Below, one piece after another: positions 1 to 12,901 of a stretch of DNA of 64,000 bases. Origin of the DNA: Raphanus sativus (Eukaryota > Streptophyta > Magnoliopsida > Brassicales > Brassicaceae); the NCBI RefSeq assembly GCF_000801105.2, contig NC_079516.1, positions 11,408,001 through 11,472,000 of the forward strand, given 5' to 3'. The notes under the pieces were generated by a model. That model did no database searches, had not been told where the DNA came from, and saw only the letters and a program-made list of their open reading frames with translations. Positions within the stretch are counted from its first letter, which is position 1. Each line of letters opens with the position of its first letter. A program made the position numbers and the translations under genes.

Positions 1-372
1 GAGTGATCTGTGTGAGGTATATAATCCTTCCCGTGGTGGGTGTAGGGGTGGTTCAGTTAGCATGGAATTTAGGTTATCTTCCTCCGGACCCTCTCTTCCG
101 ATACGTTCTCATGCTTCAGTTCACACTGCCGCCTGCCATGAATATCAGTATTTTTCTCAACCCTCTTTTTAATTGTTTATCAGCTGATATAATATATTAA
201 TAGAAAAATAACCAATCAATCAAATCATTTTGTGTTGTGGATTGCAGGTACAATGGCACAGCTGTTCGACGTAGCTCAAGATGAATGCTCGGTCATCTTT
301 TTGTGGACCTATTTGGTTGCATCCTTAGCCCTCACCGTGTGGTCAACCATATTCCTCTCCATTCTTTCCTGA
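1..372 (+). CDS. PILS7: PILS-family auxin transporter, C-terminal part (partial at window start)
   Basis: Two exons are visible, 1..147 (entered mid-gene, codons in frame from base 3) and 249..372, ending in TGA. The first encodes a hydrophobic stretch ending TLPPAMNIS. The second continues TMAQLFDVAQDE, then a last membrane helix (FLWTYLVASLALTVWSTIFL). The join A|GT rebuilds the Ser codon, with a GT donor at 148 and an AG acceptor at 247-248. This is the conserved C-terminus of PIN-LIKES auxin carriers of the ER membrane, which move auxin into the ER lumen and lower nuclear auxin signalling. The Arabidopsis counterpart is, from memory, At5g65980. Most of the gene lies upstream of the window, so its integrity cannot be judged. 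Confidence 0.75.
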
Positions 373-1886
373 ATCTGCAAATGGTTGAATTACTTGTATT
401 GGCGTATATTAAGTACTATGTTTGGTTTGTTTGAGTACCAGTCTATTCATGTTGCAAAATAAAACAGAGAAAGACCTAAGTGTGCAAAGAAGTCTTGTCT
501 CTGTTTTCTTTTTCTTTTTTTGTCTAGAAATGAGGGCCCATAGACTCAGAGAGAGAACCCCAAGTAAGAGGAGAGGCGTGAAGTTGAACACGTTTTCTAC
601 GCACTTTTCCTCGCCGCCTTTAGCTTTATCGTTCTGTATTTTTTTTTTTACATTTATTACGATTTTTGAGCAAATTATTCTAAATGAGCAAACGGCTAAT
701 AATAACGAGTCCATTGAAAAAAACTGGATAAGCTAATTATAAGAAGGATGCACTAAAATGATCAATGATTGAAAAAAATACGTGTCGTCTTTGACCTAGA
801 AAACTTTGTACTTGCCAACATCAGGGCAGTTCTAGACTGCAACCAAAGAGAAGCCAGCCTGCCCACACATTAAAATGAGGATAGACCTAGAAAGAGAAGA
901 AGTATAGTAGCCACCAAACTTGAGCGGCCTTCCAAGGTCACCACTTCAAAACCAACCCTTTAGCCTACTTCACATCAAGTGGTCAAAGTATCCAAGTCCA
1001 ACCAGTGTAATTTACAGGATCCTATAAGCAAAGGCTCACACACAGTGGTAGTTAACCGAGACCTTGCAACAAAGCTATCAATCAATTGCTTGCCTTACGA
1101 GCCAAAAGAAAAAAACAGACTTTCGATATGCATTGGCTTCATAGCATATATGCTGTTATAATGGGCCTAGAGCTTCCCTCTTCCTGGATTATTTCCATTT
1201 TGATCCCATGAACTGAACTACTTTTCCTCCATAAACAAACATTTCATGTAATTTACATATCTTTAATCTGACTATAATAAAATTTTGTACGTGATTTTAG
1301 TTATCCAACTCAAATATTCACTGGCTTGGCTTAACAAAACATTCGAACAAGGTCCAGTGCCCACCCAACTAGGAAAACGAGAATTTTGAGAAAAAAGATA
1401 AGACCTAAATCTTCATTCGCCGCACCTGGACTCCGCCTATGCTGTAATTGCTAATATGTTGGTTATGGTACGCTTGCGGACACTTCTGGATCTGCATTTC
1501 AATCACACATTAAACACTCCATGTAAGTTCCAAAAACCTTATCAAAAGTAATATCAATAAACAATAAAACAGCATTCCACAAGTTCCAAGCCTAAAAGAT
1601 CCAACATCTGTCCTCCCCAGTGTGGCAATGTGGATGCATAGCTGGTCTCATTGTTATGTTATCCACAATTGATAATGCCCGTTAAAACATACAGGCCTTA
1701 TTGGGCCTGAGTGGATCTGATTGCAGGCTTTGAAACAAATAAAGAAGACCTCGGCGAAAGAAGCTTAGTTTAGTGGGCCTGATCTATCGAGAAAGAGAGA
1801 GAAGCTCGCCGCAGGAAATCGCGTGTCTTCTGGAAGAAAAAGAAAAGGAGATTTTTTTATCCGGCTGGAATCGTGGTGCTCGTCAA
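373..1886. other. intergenic, no gene seen
   Basis: This stretch holds the 3' flank of the PILS gene and the upstream region of the USP-like gene. It contains T-rich tracts and short ORFs only. I see no exon-like conservation, transposon ends or RNA gene. Confidence 0.5.
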
Positions 1887-2872
1887 ATGGCATCTCTTCA
1901 CTCTCGCGCCGCCGTTTCTGTTATCGCTACGGGCGACCTTAAAGGAATAGCACTTAATTCGTCTTGTACATCTACTCTCCATCTGCGATTTAAACCCCGC
2001 GAGCTCTCTATATTCCAAAACCATCGCAAGGTCGTGCTCAAAGGTATGCATCACCATCTCTTCTTCTTTCCTATTTGGTTTGTCGAGAATGGTGAGGGTA
2101 GTAGTTGTTGGTGATATGGATAGGATTTGGGCGTTTGCTGAGTCGTGATATTTGTGTTTAGGGAGAGCAATAAAGGCGAAGTCGAAAGAAGAAGCAAGTC
2201 TTCCTCCTCCGGTGGGAGATGCATTTACTAATAGTACTATCAAGCATCTTCTCCTGCCTGTCATTGATCGGAATCCTTATCTCTCTGAAGGCACTCGACA
2301 GGTTTACTTCCCCAACCCCACCACTTCACTTCACTTGTGTGTGTTTTCTCTTGTGAAAAATGGGTGAAAGCAATGTTTGGTCACTTGGTGTGATATAGGC
2401 TGCTGCTACAACAACTAGCTTAGCAAACAAGTATGGAGCTGATATCACAGTTGTCGGTAAATATATCCCCAACTTCTTTTCTTAAGCACTGAGTTTCTCT
2501 TTTGAATTCACTCACGACCGTTTTTTTCAGTCATAGACGAAGAAAAGAGAGAATCATCTTCGGAGCACGAGACTCAAGTCTCCAACATCCGATGGCATCT
2601 AGCACAAGGTAGTTATAAAAATTTTATTTAACTAGAAAGGAGAAAAGAGTATGAAGAAAATTGGAATGGTTGGCTCAGGTGGTTTCGAGGAGTTCAAGCT
2701 CTTGGAGAGGCTTGGGGAAGGGAAAAAGGCCACTGCGGTAATAGGAGAGGTGGCCGATGACCTGGGGACGGAGCTGGTTGTTATGAGCATGGAAGCCATC
2801 CACTCCAAGTTCATCGACGCCAATTTACTTGCTGAGTTCATCCCCTGCCCCGTCCTCCTCTTGCCCTTATGA
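1887..2872 (+). CDS. Universal-stress-protein-like protein, probably plastid-targeted
   Basis: Five exons give a 208-residue protein: 1887..2043, 2162..2301, 2399..2456, 2531..2608 and 2679..2872. All introns are GT-AG and the lengths sum to 209 codons including the stop. The first ~50 residues are rich in Ser, Ala and Arg with few acids, as in a chloroplast transit peptide. The rest has the Rossmann-like order of a USP domain: a strand ending in LLPVIDRN, the helix QAAATTTSLANKYGAD, strand ITVVVIDEE, and a C-terminal half with TELVVMSMEA and FIPCPVLLLPL. I recall a close Arabidopsis protein near At5g66090, annotated only as unknown. The ATP-binding G-x2-G-x9-G(S/T) motif of ATP-type USPs is not evident, so a structural or sensor role is only a guess. 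The start at 1887 is the first ATG giving a transit-like N-terminus. Confidence 0.7.
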
Positions 2873-5062
2873 TTCCAAATATTTGCTCGTCTTGTCCTTC
2901 CCAATCGTTTTTTTTTTTTTTATGTATTGTCTAGCAGAGACTAGAGAGAGTGGGTCGAAATGTGAGATGCATGTATCCATACATCTTCTGTATTTATTAT
3001 GATGGTTCTGTGTGTGCTTGTTTTTCCGTATCCGTCATGAATTAGTTACACTCTAGTTATTAACGTGTTGGGTCAAATTAGGACAAAAGTTGGTCTTATA
3101 AGCCCAATGCACAAATCTGATGACGAATTTGCTGGCCACGCACCGTAGCAGGCGCAGGGTTATCTTTAGTGTAAACTGGGATTTTTATTTTCTATGATCT
3201 GAGAAATGGAATCATTTGCCTTTTTTCTTGTCAACATGTTACGTAAGTATAATGCAGGCTTCTGGAACTCCTCTCGGTTCCAGTCTCAACGCCAATGCTG
3301 GGCTGAGTACTTCTGCGCTACTTCATCTCATAACCATAATGTTAAAGACCAAAGGACCTTTTAAAAGGAGCAACTCCTCATCATAAACCAGTACCAGTAA
3401 CGCCTGTACCTTTGAACAGAAGAAATCAGAATCACAGCCAAGGAGCGCCTCTTACTGTTCAGGAACTACCCAGTCCCGTAATTCTCAAAGGTATCGCGAC
3501 AGCAGCTCTTACCCTCATGGGGATGGGCTTCACCACGGAAACATGCCGCAACTTCCAGACTGGGGACCATTCTCACCGTAGCCATAACGGGAGATACATG
3601 GACTTGCGACAGCAGAGGGGGTTTGGGATGATGACACCGCATATGCTAATGGGGCAACCATTAGCATGGCTAAACAGTAAATTGTGGAAATTAAGGTGTT
3701 CTGGTTAATGGATGCAATGCAATATAAGATGAGAAGTAAAGTGATGGTTAGAAAGGCTAAATAGTAAATAGTTAGAAGCATTAAGGAGGCAAGGAGATTG
3801 GACAAGTATTAGCAGAGAGGATCCATGGCAGAAGTGGAGGCGTTCCATTTCTCCTTTGCGTCAATGTCATTACAAGAGGAGGAGGGAAAAGAGTTCTTGG
3901 CCAGGCCACCGCCCTCTTTCTTTTACTGGCTTTATGCTTACATAGTATGTGTATATTATTTATGTACATAAGCTCGTAGTCATTCTAGCTTTTGTTTTTC
4001 ATATAAATGATATCTTATTATGTGTTGTTGTTGTTGTTTCCTGATATTTTGTCTGCTATATTTCAGTTAATGTTTTTGAGCTAAATCAGACGTGTGTGTG
4101 TGGCAAACAAATCGATAGGCAGAATGTTTTTTTTAAAAAATAAATGAGATCTTAGATTAAATTAACTGTATTCTCTCTCCCATGAGTTGGAGAAGCTATG
4201 CATCATGGAAAATGTGATATTAGCTAGCTAGATCCAGGACAATATTTTTTTATGTTAGCTTGTTGATTCTAAATGGAATAATCTCTTGTCCGAAAGTTTG
4301 TGTAAGTTTAAAATATTGAATTCGAATCCCATGCATGGTGGAATGGAATCCACTGAACGTGGCTTTGACTTTTACTTTATTTTATTTTTGTCTTTAACGT
4401 AATGACAGATAAAGAGAGGAAGAAGAATACGCCATCATCGTCCTCATCCCTACCTAACGTCTCATCCAATACAATGACTCTTTCATGGGGTCGTTCGTTG
4501 CGCAATTCCATCACCATTTAACTTTCTTATTCCTTATTCCAGATAGGTCTTCACTTTTGTTCCTCCTCCTTATTTCATTTTCTTATATCTCATCTGAATT
4601 CATTTGATCAGCAACATGAGAAACTTGTGTCTGGGGTTATCAATTTGTTTGTTTGTTTTCTTCTTCTTTTTTGGTTAAGTTTATGGTCAATAAAAAGCAT
4701 TAGTTTTCGGTGTTACACGTTGAATGTCATATTCTTTCAATATTTTAAATTAGTGGGAACTGAACACGTTAGGTAGGCTTTGGACCCACTTTACCATAGC
4801 TGTCCAAGATCTGTGAGGCTTATCTTTATATTCTTTATTCTAGATTTCAGTTTGCCAACAATTTCGGGTGGTTAAATCATTTACTTTTTATATTTACTAT
4901 TCAGAATTTGACCATGTGTAAGTATAAATGGAAAAATAATAGTAGTAGTTTACTTTTAAAGTAACATTTCTGTCAATGGTCTCTGCTTTGCGGTTTATTT
5001 ATTACTCTATGCTCTCTTCCTAAAGCTTTATCCTTATTTTTCCTGACAAGAAGGTAGAGAAG
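2873..5062. other. intergenic with a possible decayed gene fragment
   Basis: Between the USP-like gene and STR18 most of the DNA is AT-rich and featureless. The stretch 3257..3700 is richer in GC and has protein-like text in alternating frames, for example a Ser/His/Gly-rich run followed by an acidic WDDD motif. Stops interrupt every frame. I cannot assign it to a family. Arabidopsis has several genes in the matching interval that are missing here, so a remnant of one is plausible. Confidence 0.35.
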
Positions 5063-5920
5063 ATGTTTCCATCAGTGTGCAGCTCAAAGCCAGGAGAAGT
5101 CGTTAATGTTGATGTGAGCCAAGCCAAGACTCTCCTCCAATCGGACCATCAATATCTTGATGTTAGGTAGGGCTCATCATCATCCATCACTATAAATCTA
5201 TCTATATATGCATGTACCCACAATTCAAGCTGTTAGTTACTACTTGCACATGCAGGACTGAGGAAGAGTTTCGGAGAGGCCATTGTTTTGTACCTAAGAT
5301 CCTCAACGTTCCCTACATGCTCAACTCGCCTCAAGGTAATCAAAACTAATCAACTTGTTAGTCATTGTCAATTCAGAAACTAAGATAGTTGATATATAAT
5401 ACAATAGGAAGAGTGAAGAATCAAGACTTCTTGGATCAAGTGTCTTCTCTCCTCAACCCTACTGATGATATCCTTGTGGTAATGTCTCTTATCTTCCTCA
5501 CCACACACACACACACCCAGTTATATTTTTTTGGCCATGAAAGCTAAAAAAACTTGGTAAATAGGAGAGTACCTAAACGACAATGGAAAGTTAAACATTT
5601 GATGTTAGTCATGTGCTCATTAGTTTGAAATCGATATTGATACGCACAGGGTTGTCAGAGTGGAGCCAGATCCTTAAGTGCCACAGCTGAACTTGTTACT
5701 GCTGTATGTCATCCCCTAATTTGTTTTATATACAACAGTAACACTCATCGAAAAATCCGATTAAAGTGTTTTAAAGCAATGAATCAATCATACATACCAT
5801 CTTTTAATGTAAAAAAAAAAACAGGGTTTCGAGAAAGTGAGAAACGTAGGAGGTGGCTATCAAGCTTGGGTGGACCACAACTTTCCCATCATCAAGGAGC
5901 AGCAGCAATCTGCAAACTAA
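5063..5920 (+). CDS. STR18: Single-domain thiosulfate sulfurtransferase (rhodanese)
   Basis: Five exons encode 134 residues: 5063..5166, 5256..5335, 5408..5478, 5650..5703 and 5825..5920. The exons join in frame (135 codons with stop). The product is one rhodanese domain: a CH2A-like start (VDVSQAKTLL), the strand YLDVRTEEEF, the helix RRGHC, and the active-site loop GCQSGARS with the persulfide-forming Cys. The C-terminus GGYQAWVDHNFPI is typical of plant single-domain sulfurtransferases. The enzyme moves sulfane sulfur from donors to thiol acceptors; Arabidopsis STR18 (At5g66170 from memory) is cytosolic and works with glutaredoxin. Length matches the ortholog (about 136). No transit peptide is visible. 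Confidence 0.92.
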
Positions 5921-6473
5921 GAGATGCATGCACCCTCTATAAATTTCCTTTTAATATAATGCAAACTGTTACCAATGTATAATGATGTACTGATGTTATG
6001 TTATCAAATAAATAAATACAAATGTGGTGTTTATGGCAAGACATATCAAAAGAAGACACTCACAACAAAGACTACTTCGTTGTGAAGAGAAGTAGTTTGT
6101 GAACTTTTATTTTGGTGTACAAAGGTGCATATCGAGAAAGAAGAAATAAACGGGTGCTGGAAAATAATCTGAATATTAAAAACAGATTTCACCAAATCAT
6201 ACCAAATTCTCCTACTAAATCCCCACCAGAATCTTTGGATTCAACTAAAACTCTCAAATTCCACCAAAACCTTCAAAACCTTCTCAAATCCTTATTACAA
6301 TAAGCCCCCCAAATTTAAGCAAACCGAACCGAGCCATAATATTTGGGCTTTTGAGTAGATATATATAATAAACTAAGGCCCAAGAAAAGCCCATGTATTT
6401 TTCTGTTATGTCGTCCCGACCAGCCCCAAGCGCTCTCTTTCTCTCTCTCGACTCTGCCTGCGGCGGTTTCTCA
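5921..6473. other. intergenic spacer
   Basis: This is the 3' flank of STR18 and the presumed promoter and 5' UTR of the methyltransferase gene. An in-frame upstream ATG lies at 6393 (a longer N-terminus rich in Ser and Pro), so the UTR/CDS boundary is not certain. Nothing else was recognised. Confidence 0.45.
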
Positions 6474-8356
6474 ATGTCGAAGCAGGTGCAGTTGCCGGAG
6501 AATTTCCTTAGCTTCTTAGAGGCCAATGGCATCGATCCTTCAATCTATAATCAAGGAGATTCACTTCGACGCTATGTAAGGTAACTAACTAGAGAGACCT
6601 CATCCTTCGAATTTTTGTTTTGTTTTGTTTGGGTATTGAAATCGAAGAGTGTTCGTTTGAAGGTTGAAACCTGGGTTCGAGGATGCTGTCCAAGAGATTG
6701 AATCTGAAATTAGCTGCAAGCTGGAGCAGCTGGATTGGTTACCCGGATTTTACTCAATTCCTTCACATGTTCATATAGCGAGATCCAAGGCGTATCAGCA
6801 AGGCAAGGTAAGGTGAGAGAGAGAGAGAGAGAGAGAGAGCAACCAAAGTTGATCTCTTATTTATTTTTCTTTGGTGTTGGATATTTCAGATGTACGGAAT
6901 CGACGCAGCTTCAGGTGCTGCTGTTTCAGCTCTTGGTATCTCCCCTGGAGACCATGTCTTGGATCTTTGTGCTGCTCCTGGTCATTATTTTTTACAATCC
7001 TTTTTTTTTAATTGGGATCTGGTTTTTGTGCGTGTGTGTATTTAAACGTAACAAATACTCTCTCTCTCTCTCTCTCTCTCTCAGGTGCTAAACTGTGTAT
7101 GATGCTAGACCTACTTGGTGACAAGGGTACTGCAACCGGTGTCGATGTTGCAAGGCATCGCCTCTCTGCCTGCAGAACCATGCTTCAAAAATATGGTCTC
7201 GGTGATAGGAGTCGCCTCTTCCTTGCTGATGGAACTACTTTCTCACTTCCACCTACCCCAAACCTACCTTGTACGGTGATCGAGCAACACTTTTTTTCTT
7301 TTACATTTACAAACACTCCACTTTTTTTTTTTTTAATGTTGGTATACCTGTATGCTAAAGAGAGTTCATTTATCCAGGTGGTTCATGTGATGAAGAGACG
7401 TTCAAGCAGTGGACTTCTCGTAGACCTTACAAGGAAAGGAAACAATTAGCCAAGACCAGGAACAACTTTGTTTTGCCGCATCCCGAAATTATTTTCTACG
7501 GACAGAATTCTGGAGTAATAGGGCTACAAAAGAAGGAGCTTTTTAGATCCCTTGACCAAAATGATTATGCAAATTGTGGATATGACAAGGTAAACTCTGT
7601 GACATACCAGTCACTTAAAGAAAAACAACGTAAACTGAAGAAGACCTCAAGTGTGTGTGTGTGTGTGTGATTTTGCAAGGTTCTTGTAGACGCAGAGTGC
7701 ACACATGATGGTTCAATCAAGCATATCCAGAAGTTTGAGCAATGGGGCTGGACAACGTTGGAACGCCGTGTACTGGATGCTGAGAGAACCGATACAAACT
7801 TGACTGCTCTTCAGGTAACACCGCTCCTGTCTCTCTTATTACCTTTACCTATGTGGCAATCACTTACAGGGTCTTTGTCTGCAGTTAAATCTACTGAGAA
7901 ATGGATTCAGATTGTTGAAACAAGGTGGCATTCTTGTATACAGCACCTGCAGGTAGACCACATTAAGCTCTGTCTATATGTTTCTTTTTAAAAATCTTTT
8001 GGCATGAACCAGTGATCTAAGTTGTGCAACTAACAGTTTGACGCATGCCCAAAACGAAGATGTGGTGGATCAGTTCCTTGCTGAAAGCTCCTCCGCAGGT
8101 ACATAATTCTGAACAAATGAATCCCAACTTTTTGAGGTCAGAGTTACTTAATGGAGGACTAGTGAGACTAAGTAACAGAAAACTGAGTGATGATGCAGAG
8201 CTGCAGGAGATTGAAATGGCCAGGGAATGGCCGTGTAGAAGCGGACGCACTCCAAAAACAGTGCGTTTCGACCCTTCTACCTCAGCAACCAGCGGTCTCT
8301 TTGTTGCGAGAATCAAGAAAATGGCACCCAAAGAAGCAGAGAAGGATGTGCTGTGA
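6474..8356 (+). CDS. NOL1/NOP2/Sun-family RNA cytosine-C5 methyltransferase
   Basis: Nine exons give 387 residues: 6474..6580, 6663..6807, 6890..6980, 7085..7270, 7378..7589, 7680..7814, 7885..7952, 8037..8098 and 8199..8356. The SAM-binding motif I region (VLDLCAAPG, end of exon 3) is followed by motif II (GTATGVDVARHRL) and the catalytic TC motif (GGILVYSTC, exon 7). Motif IV reads LVDAECTHDGS instead of the usual DAPC(S/T)G; this variant looks conserved in the ortholog I recall (At5g66180). Family members use two Cys residues to methylate C5 of cytosine in tRNA or rRNA. Which RNA this subtype modifies I cannot say. Introns carry GA, CT and GT microsatellites (about 6815, 7058, 7648). The start at 6474 (MSKQVQLPENF) fits the family better than an in-frame ATG at 6393. 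Confidence 0.87.
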
Positions 8357-8647
8357 TGAATGATGACTCTATTCTAAGTTTTTAACTGTGAAGAATAGAA
8401 AGTAATTTGCTTAGAACAATCAAGTTGCCAAATCCAATTCGTGAACTGGAGCTGATTTGTGTCCACTAGAACTTGCTACTTTTCAAATGTCAAATTCTTC
8501 TCTACTATGATACAGAGCATGTATTTCATAATATTGTTGAAAAAGAGAGAGAAAAAAAAAGGAAAAATGCAGAAAATGAATAATTGGCAATGGCATAAGC
8601 TCCTTTTATCTACATAGTAATAAACCTCTCACTAGCAACTAGCAAGC

Positions 8648-10456
<1,809 letters not shown>

Positions 10457-10960
10457 GTTGGATCAATAATGGAAGAAGAAGAAGTAGGGGTGGCACTCTG
10501 GCAAAAAAAAAAAAGATCAAAGAAGAAGCTATGGTATGATGAGGTTGTGATAGGATGTGTGTGAAGGAAAATGCGAGGACAAGAGTAAGAGGATAAGTTA
10601 TTACAGCTTATCATTTGTCCTAATTGTCTACATATCCAACCTCCAAATAAATAACACTAACACATCAGTGGCTATATCCAATCAGAGTCTACTAGTTACT
10701 GGCTCAAATTAATAATGATCCTCCTGGACTCATCTACTTCAAACAAGGCTCAAACAATCATTGATAGGAGGAATATGTATAGAAAAATAACAAAGAGAGA
10801 GAAGACCAATTACAAAAAGCTCCATCCTTTAATCTTCTTGCTTTACACGTAGGTGCTATTAAACAAGCATAGAGAAACAATTGAAAGTAACGATTGGGTG
10901 CAATTGAAACACAAGCAGAGAATAATAATACAAAGCCATCCAAAATAGAAACAAAATGAA
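10457..10960. other. intergenic: FNR1 promoter and ARO2 3' region
   Basis: About 500 bp separates the FNR1 start from the ARO2 stop; both genes are on the minus strand. It must hold the FNR1 promoter and the ARO2 3' UTR. I saw no TATA box or light-response motif clear enough to mark. Confidence 0.4.
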
Positions 10961-12901
10961 TCAATTGAAATTGAAACCCCTTGATCCTTTTGACTGGTAC
11001 AGGTCCAGTCTCCCCTTAGCCTCCTGCAACAGGGCTTCTAAGCTCTCCAGCTGTGTCACACAAGACTGTTTTGAAGCCCACTCCAACACTGCCAGAACCT
11101 CGTCCTTTGCCAGCTGCTCACTGTCCGGTACACTAAGTGCTATGTAACATAGGAGCTCTAATGCCGGAATCTGAACTCCACTCTCTCCAAAGTAAGCCAA
11201 CTGAACCAGATGTTTGCCTCCTCCAGCTTCTATAATACTCCTCGAGTGATCTTTGTGCAAGTAATTATCCGTGCAGGCGAATTTTGTGAGGGCAACCGCT
11301 GCTTCCCCTGTGACTTCAGGCTCTCTTTCATCCAGAAGCTTCACCAAAGGCCCAATCATCCTTGACTCTGTTGCTCTGAATGTTCTTGCAAGGTTCCCAA
11401 TGGTTCTCATGCATGGGATGAGCAGCTCAGAATCCGCAATCTCAATGATTTTAAGCACCTGATCAACGACAGCCTTGCAGGCAGGGGAATTAGGCTTGAA
11501 TGCGGAGCGTCTAAGGTCGGCGTCCTGCTCTGCAACAGCCGTGATCTCCATCAATGCCATAGCTGAGTTATATCTGACCTCTTCAGTGCCCTTCTCTATG
11601 AGAACAGCAAAGCAAAGGAGAGCTCTTGACTCAGTGATGCTTTTGCAGATGGAGGAGTTGCCTTTGGCCAGCTTCCACAGCGCCCTGGCTGCCATGGCCT
11701 TCATGTGACACTTGGTGGCTGAGTCTTCCAGCTCTCGAGTCTTGGAAGTCGTCGAGTTCTGGTGCTGCTGTAGACTGCAAGGGGGCTTAACGCCTTTACT
11801 CTGGAACACACCATTGCTAGTGGACTTCTTGGGAGGGTTGGCCATGGTGCTGACGACTACATTGTGCATCTGATTGTGCATTTGCTTCCCAGTGGGATGG
11901 GGAATAGAGCTCTGATCATCGTCAACCACACCACCACCCTTGGACAAGGAGGTGGAATTAGGGTTTTCCTTGGCGAGAGCAACAGCGTGGTGAATGGAAG
12001 TAGCTTTGTTGGTGTTGACAATGGCGTACTTGCTGTGCTCTTGGACGGTTTCGAAGGCCAGGTGACCAACGAGTAGGCGAATGGCGTTGTGCTGAGCGAA
12101 CATGTCTTGGCACTTGGGGTGATTGGAGACAAGCTCAGATGTAGCCCAAGCAACCACCGCCTGGACCTTCATAGGTCCTTCTTTGAGTACTTTTCCGAAG
12201 ACGGAGCAGGCGCCGCCGTGGATCATATGCTCGACGCTCTCGGGATCACGACCAAGTAAGCCTAACGCACGAGCAGCGTTCTCTTGGCCTTCAGGTTTGC
12301 CTTCCTTGAGAAGTTTAAGGAGAGGACCAACGCCTCCTTCCTCGATGATAAGCTTCGTGTAGCGATCGTTGTCACGGGCAAGAGAGACGAGGGAAGCGGC
12401 GGCATCGGATCGGTCTTCAAGGGATCCGGTGTGGAGAAGAGCAATCTGCTCCCAGATGAGGCAGAGGATTGGCTCGTTGGCCGCGATTGGTGGAAGACCT
12501 AGGTAACCAGCGTCGCCGCGATCCTCGGCGGGAGCGGAGACGCGGAGGAGCCAGGAAACGTCACTGATGGAGTTCTCCAATTGAGCAGACATCTTGCGGA
12601 AGGCGGCGGCGGGGATGATGGTGAAGACGCGCTTCATGATGCCGTTGGCTCTGCACTTGAGGACTAGGGAGAAAGCCTTGTCGAGCATCTGCTCCGTGTC
12701 GTCGATGATACGGCGAGTGGGACGCTCGTAGAGATCGGAACTAGCGCGGGCAGCCTGGCGGAGAAGACCGGCAAGCTTCTCAGTCTTGGCCTTGAGTTCC
12801 GCGCACTCCTGCTTGAACGAACTAGCCTCATCTGCGGCTTTGACCACCTGGTCAGACAGTTGGATCGGCTTCGCTAAGATTTGCTTCACGATATCCGCCA
12901 T
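10961..12901 (-). CDS. ARO2: Armadillo-repeat-only protein
   Basis: One intronless ORF encodes 646 residues. The N-terminal ~130 residues (MADIVKQILAKPIQLSDQ...) are the helical domain typical of ARO proteins. Armadillo repeats follow, such as AAASLVSLARDNDRYTKLI, NAARALGLLGRDPESVEHMI and AVALTKFA. A low-complexity Ser/Asn/His linker lies around residues 300-400. The C-terminus ends in ALLQEAKGRLDLYQSKGSRGF. ARO proteins are plasma-membrane-associated factors in pollen tubes and root hairs that act on polar growth, RopGTPase signalling and actin. The Arabidopsis ortholog is At5g66200 (about 650 residues). No break is visible. Confidence 0.93.
   Translation of the reverse strand: MADIVKQILAKPIQLSDQVVKAADEASSFKQECAELKAKTEKLAGLLRQAARASSDLYERPTRRIIDDTEQMLDKAFSLVLKCRANGIMKRVFTIIPAAAFRKMSAQLENSISDVSWLLRVSAPAEDRGDAGYLGLPPIAANEPILCLIWEQIALLHTGSLEDRSDAAASLVSLARDNDRYTKLIIEEGGVGPLLKLLKEGKPEGQENAARALGLLGRDPESVEHMIHGGACSVFGKVLKEGPMKVQAVVAWATSELVSNHPKCQDMFAQHNAIRLLVGHLAFETVQEHSKYAIVNTNKATSIHHAVALAKENPNSTSLSKGGGVVDDDQSSIPHPTGKQMHNQMHNVVVSTMANPPKKSTSNGVFQSKGVKPPCSLQQHQNSTTSKTRELEDSATKCHMKAMAARALWKLAKGNSSICKSITESRALLCFAVLIEKGTEEVRYNSAMALMEITAVAEQDADLRRSAFKPNSPACKAVVDQVLKIIEIADSELLIPCMRTIGNLARTFRATESRMIGPLVKLLDEREPEVTGEAAVALTKFACTDNYLHKDHSRSIIEAGGGKHLVQLAYFGESGVQIPALELLCYIALSVPDSEQLAKDEVLAVLEWASKQSCVTQLESLEALLQEAKGRLDLYQSKGSRGFNFN

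Noticed and set aside
422..736. ORFs on both strands at 409-736
   Set aside because: Low-complexity T/A-rich reading frames without conserved motifs, ends or splice context.
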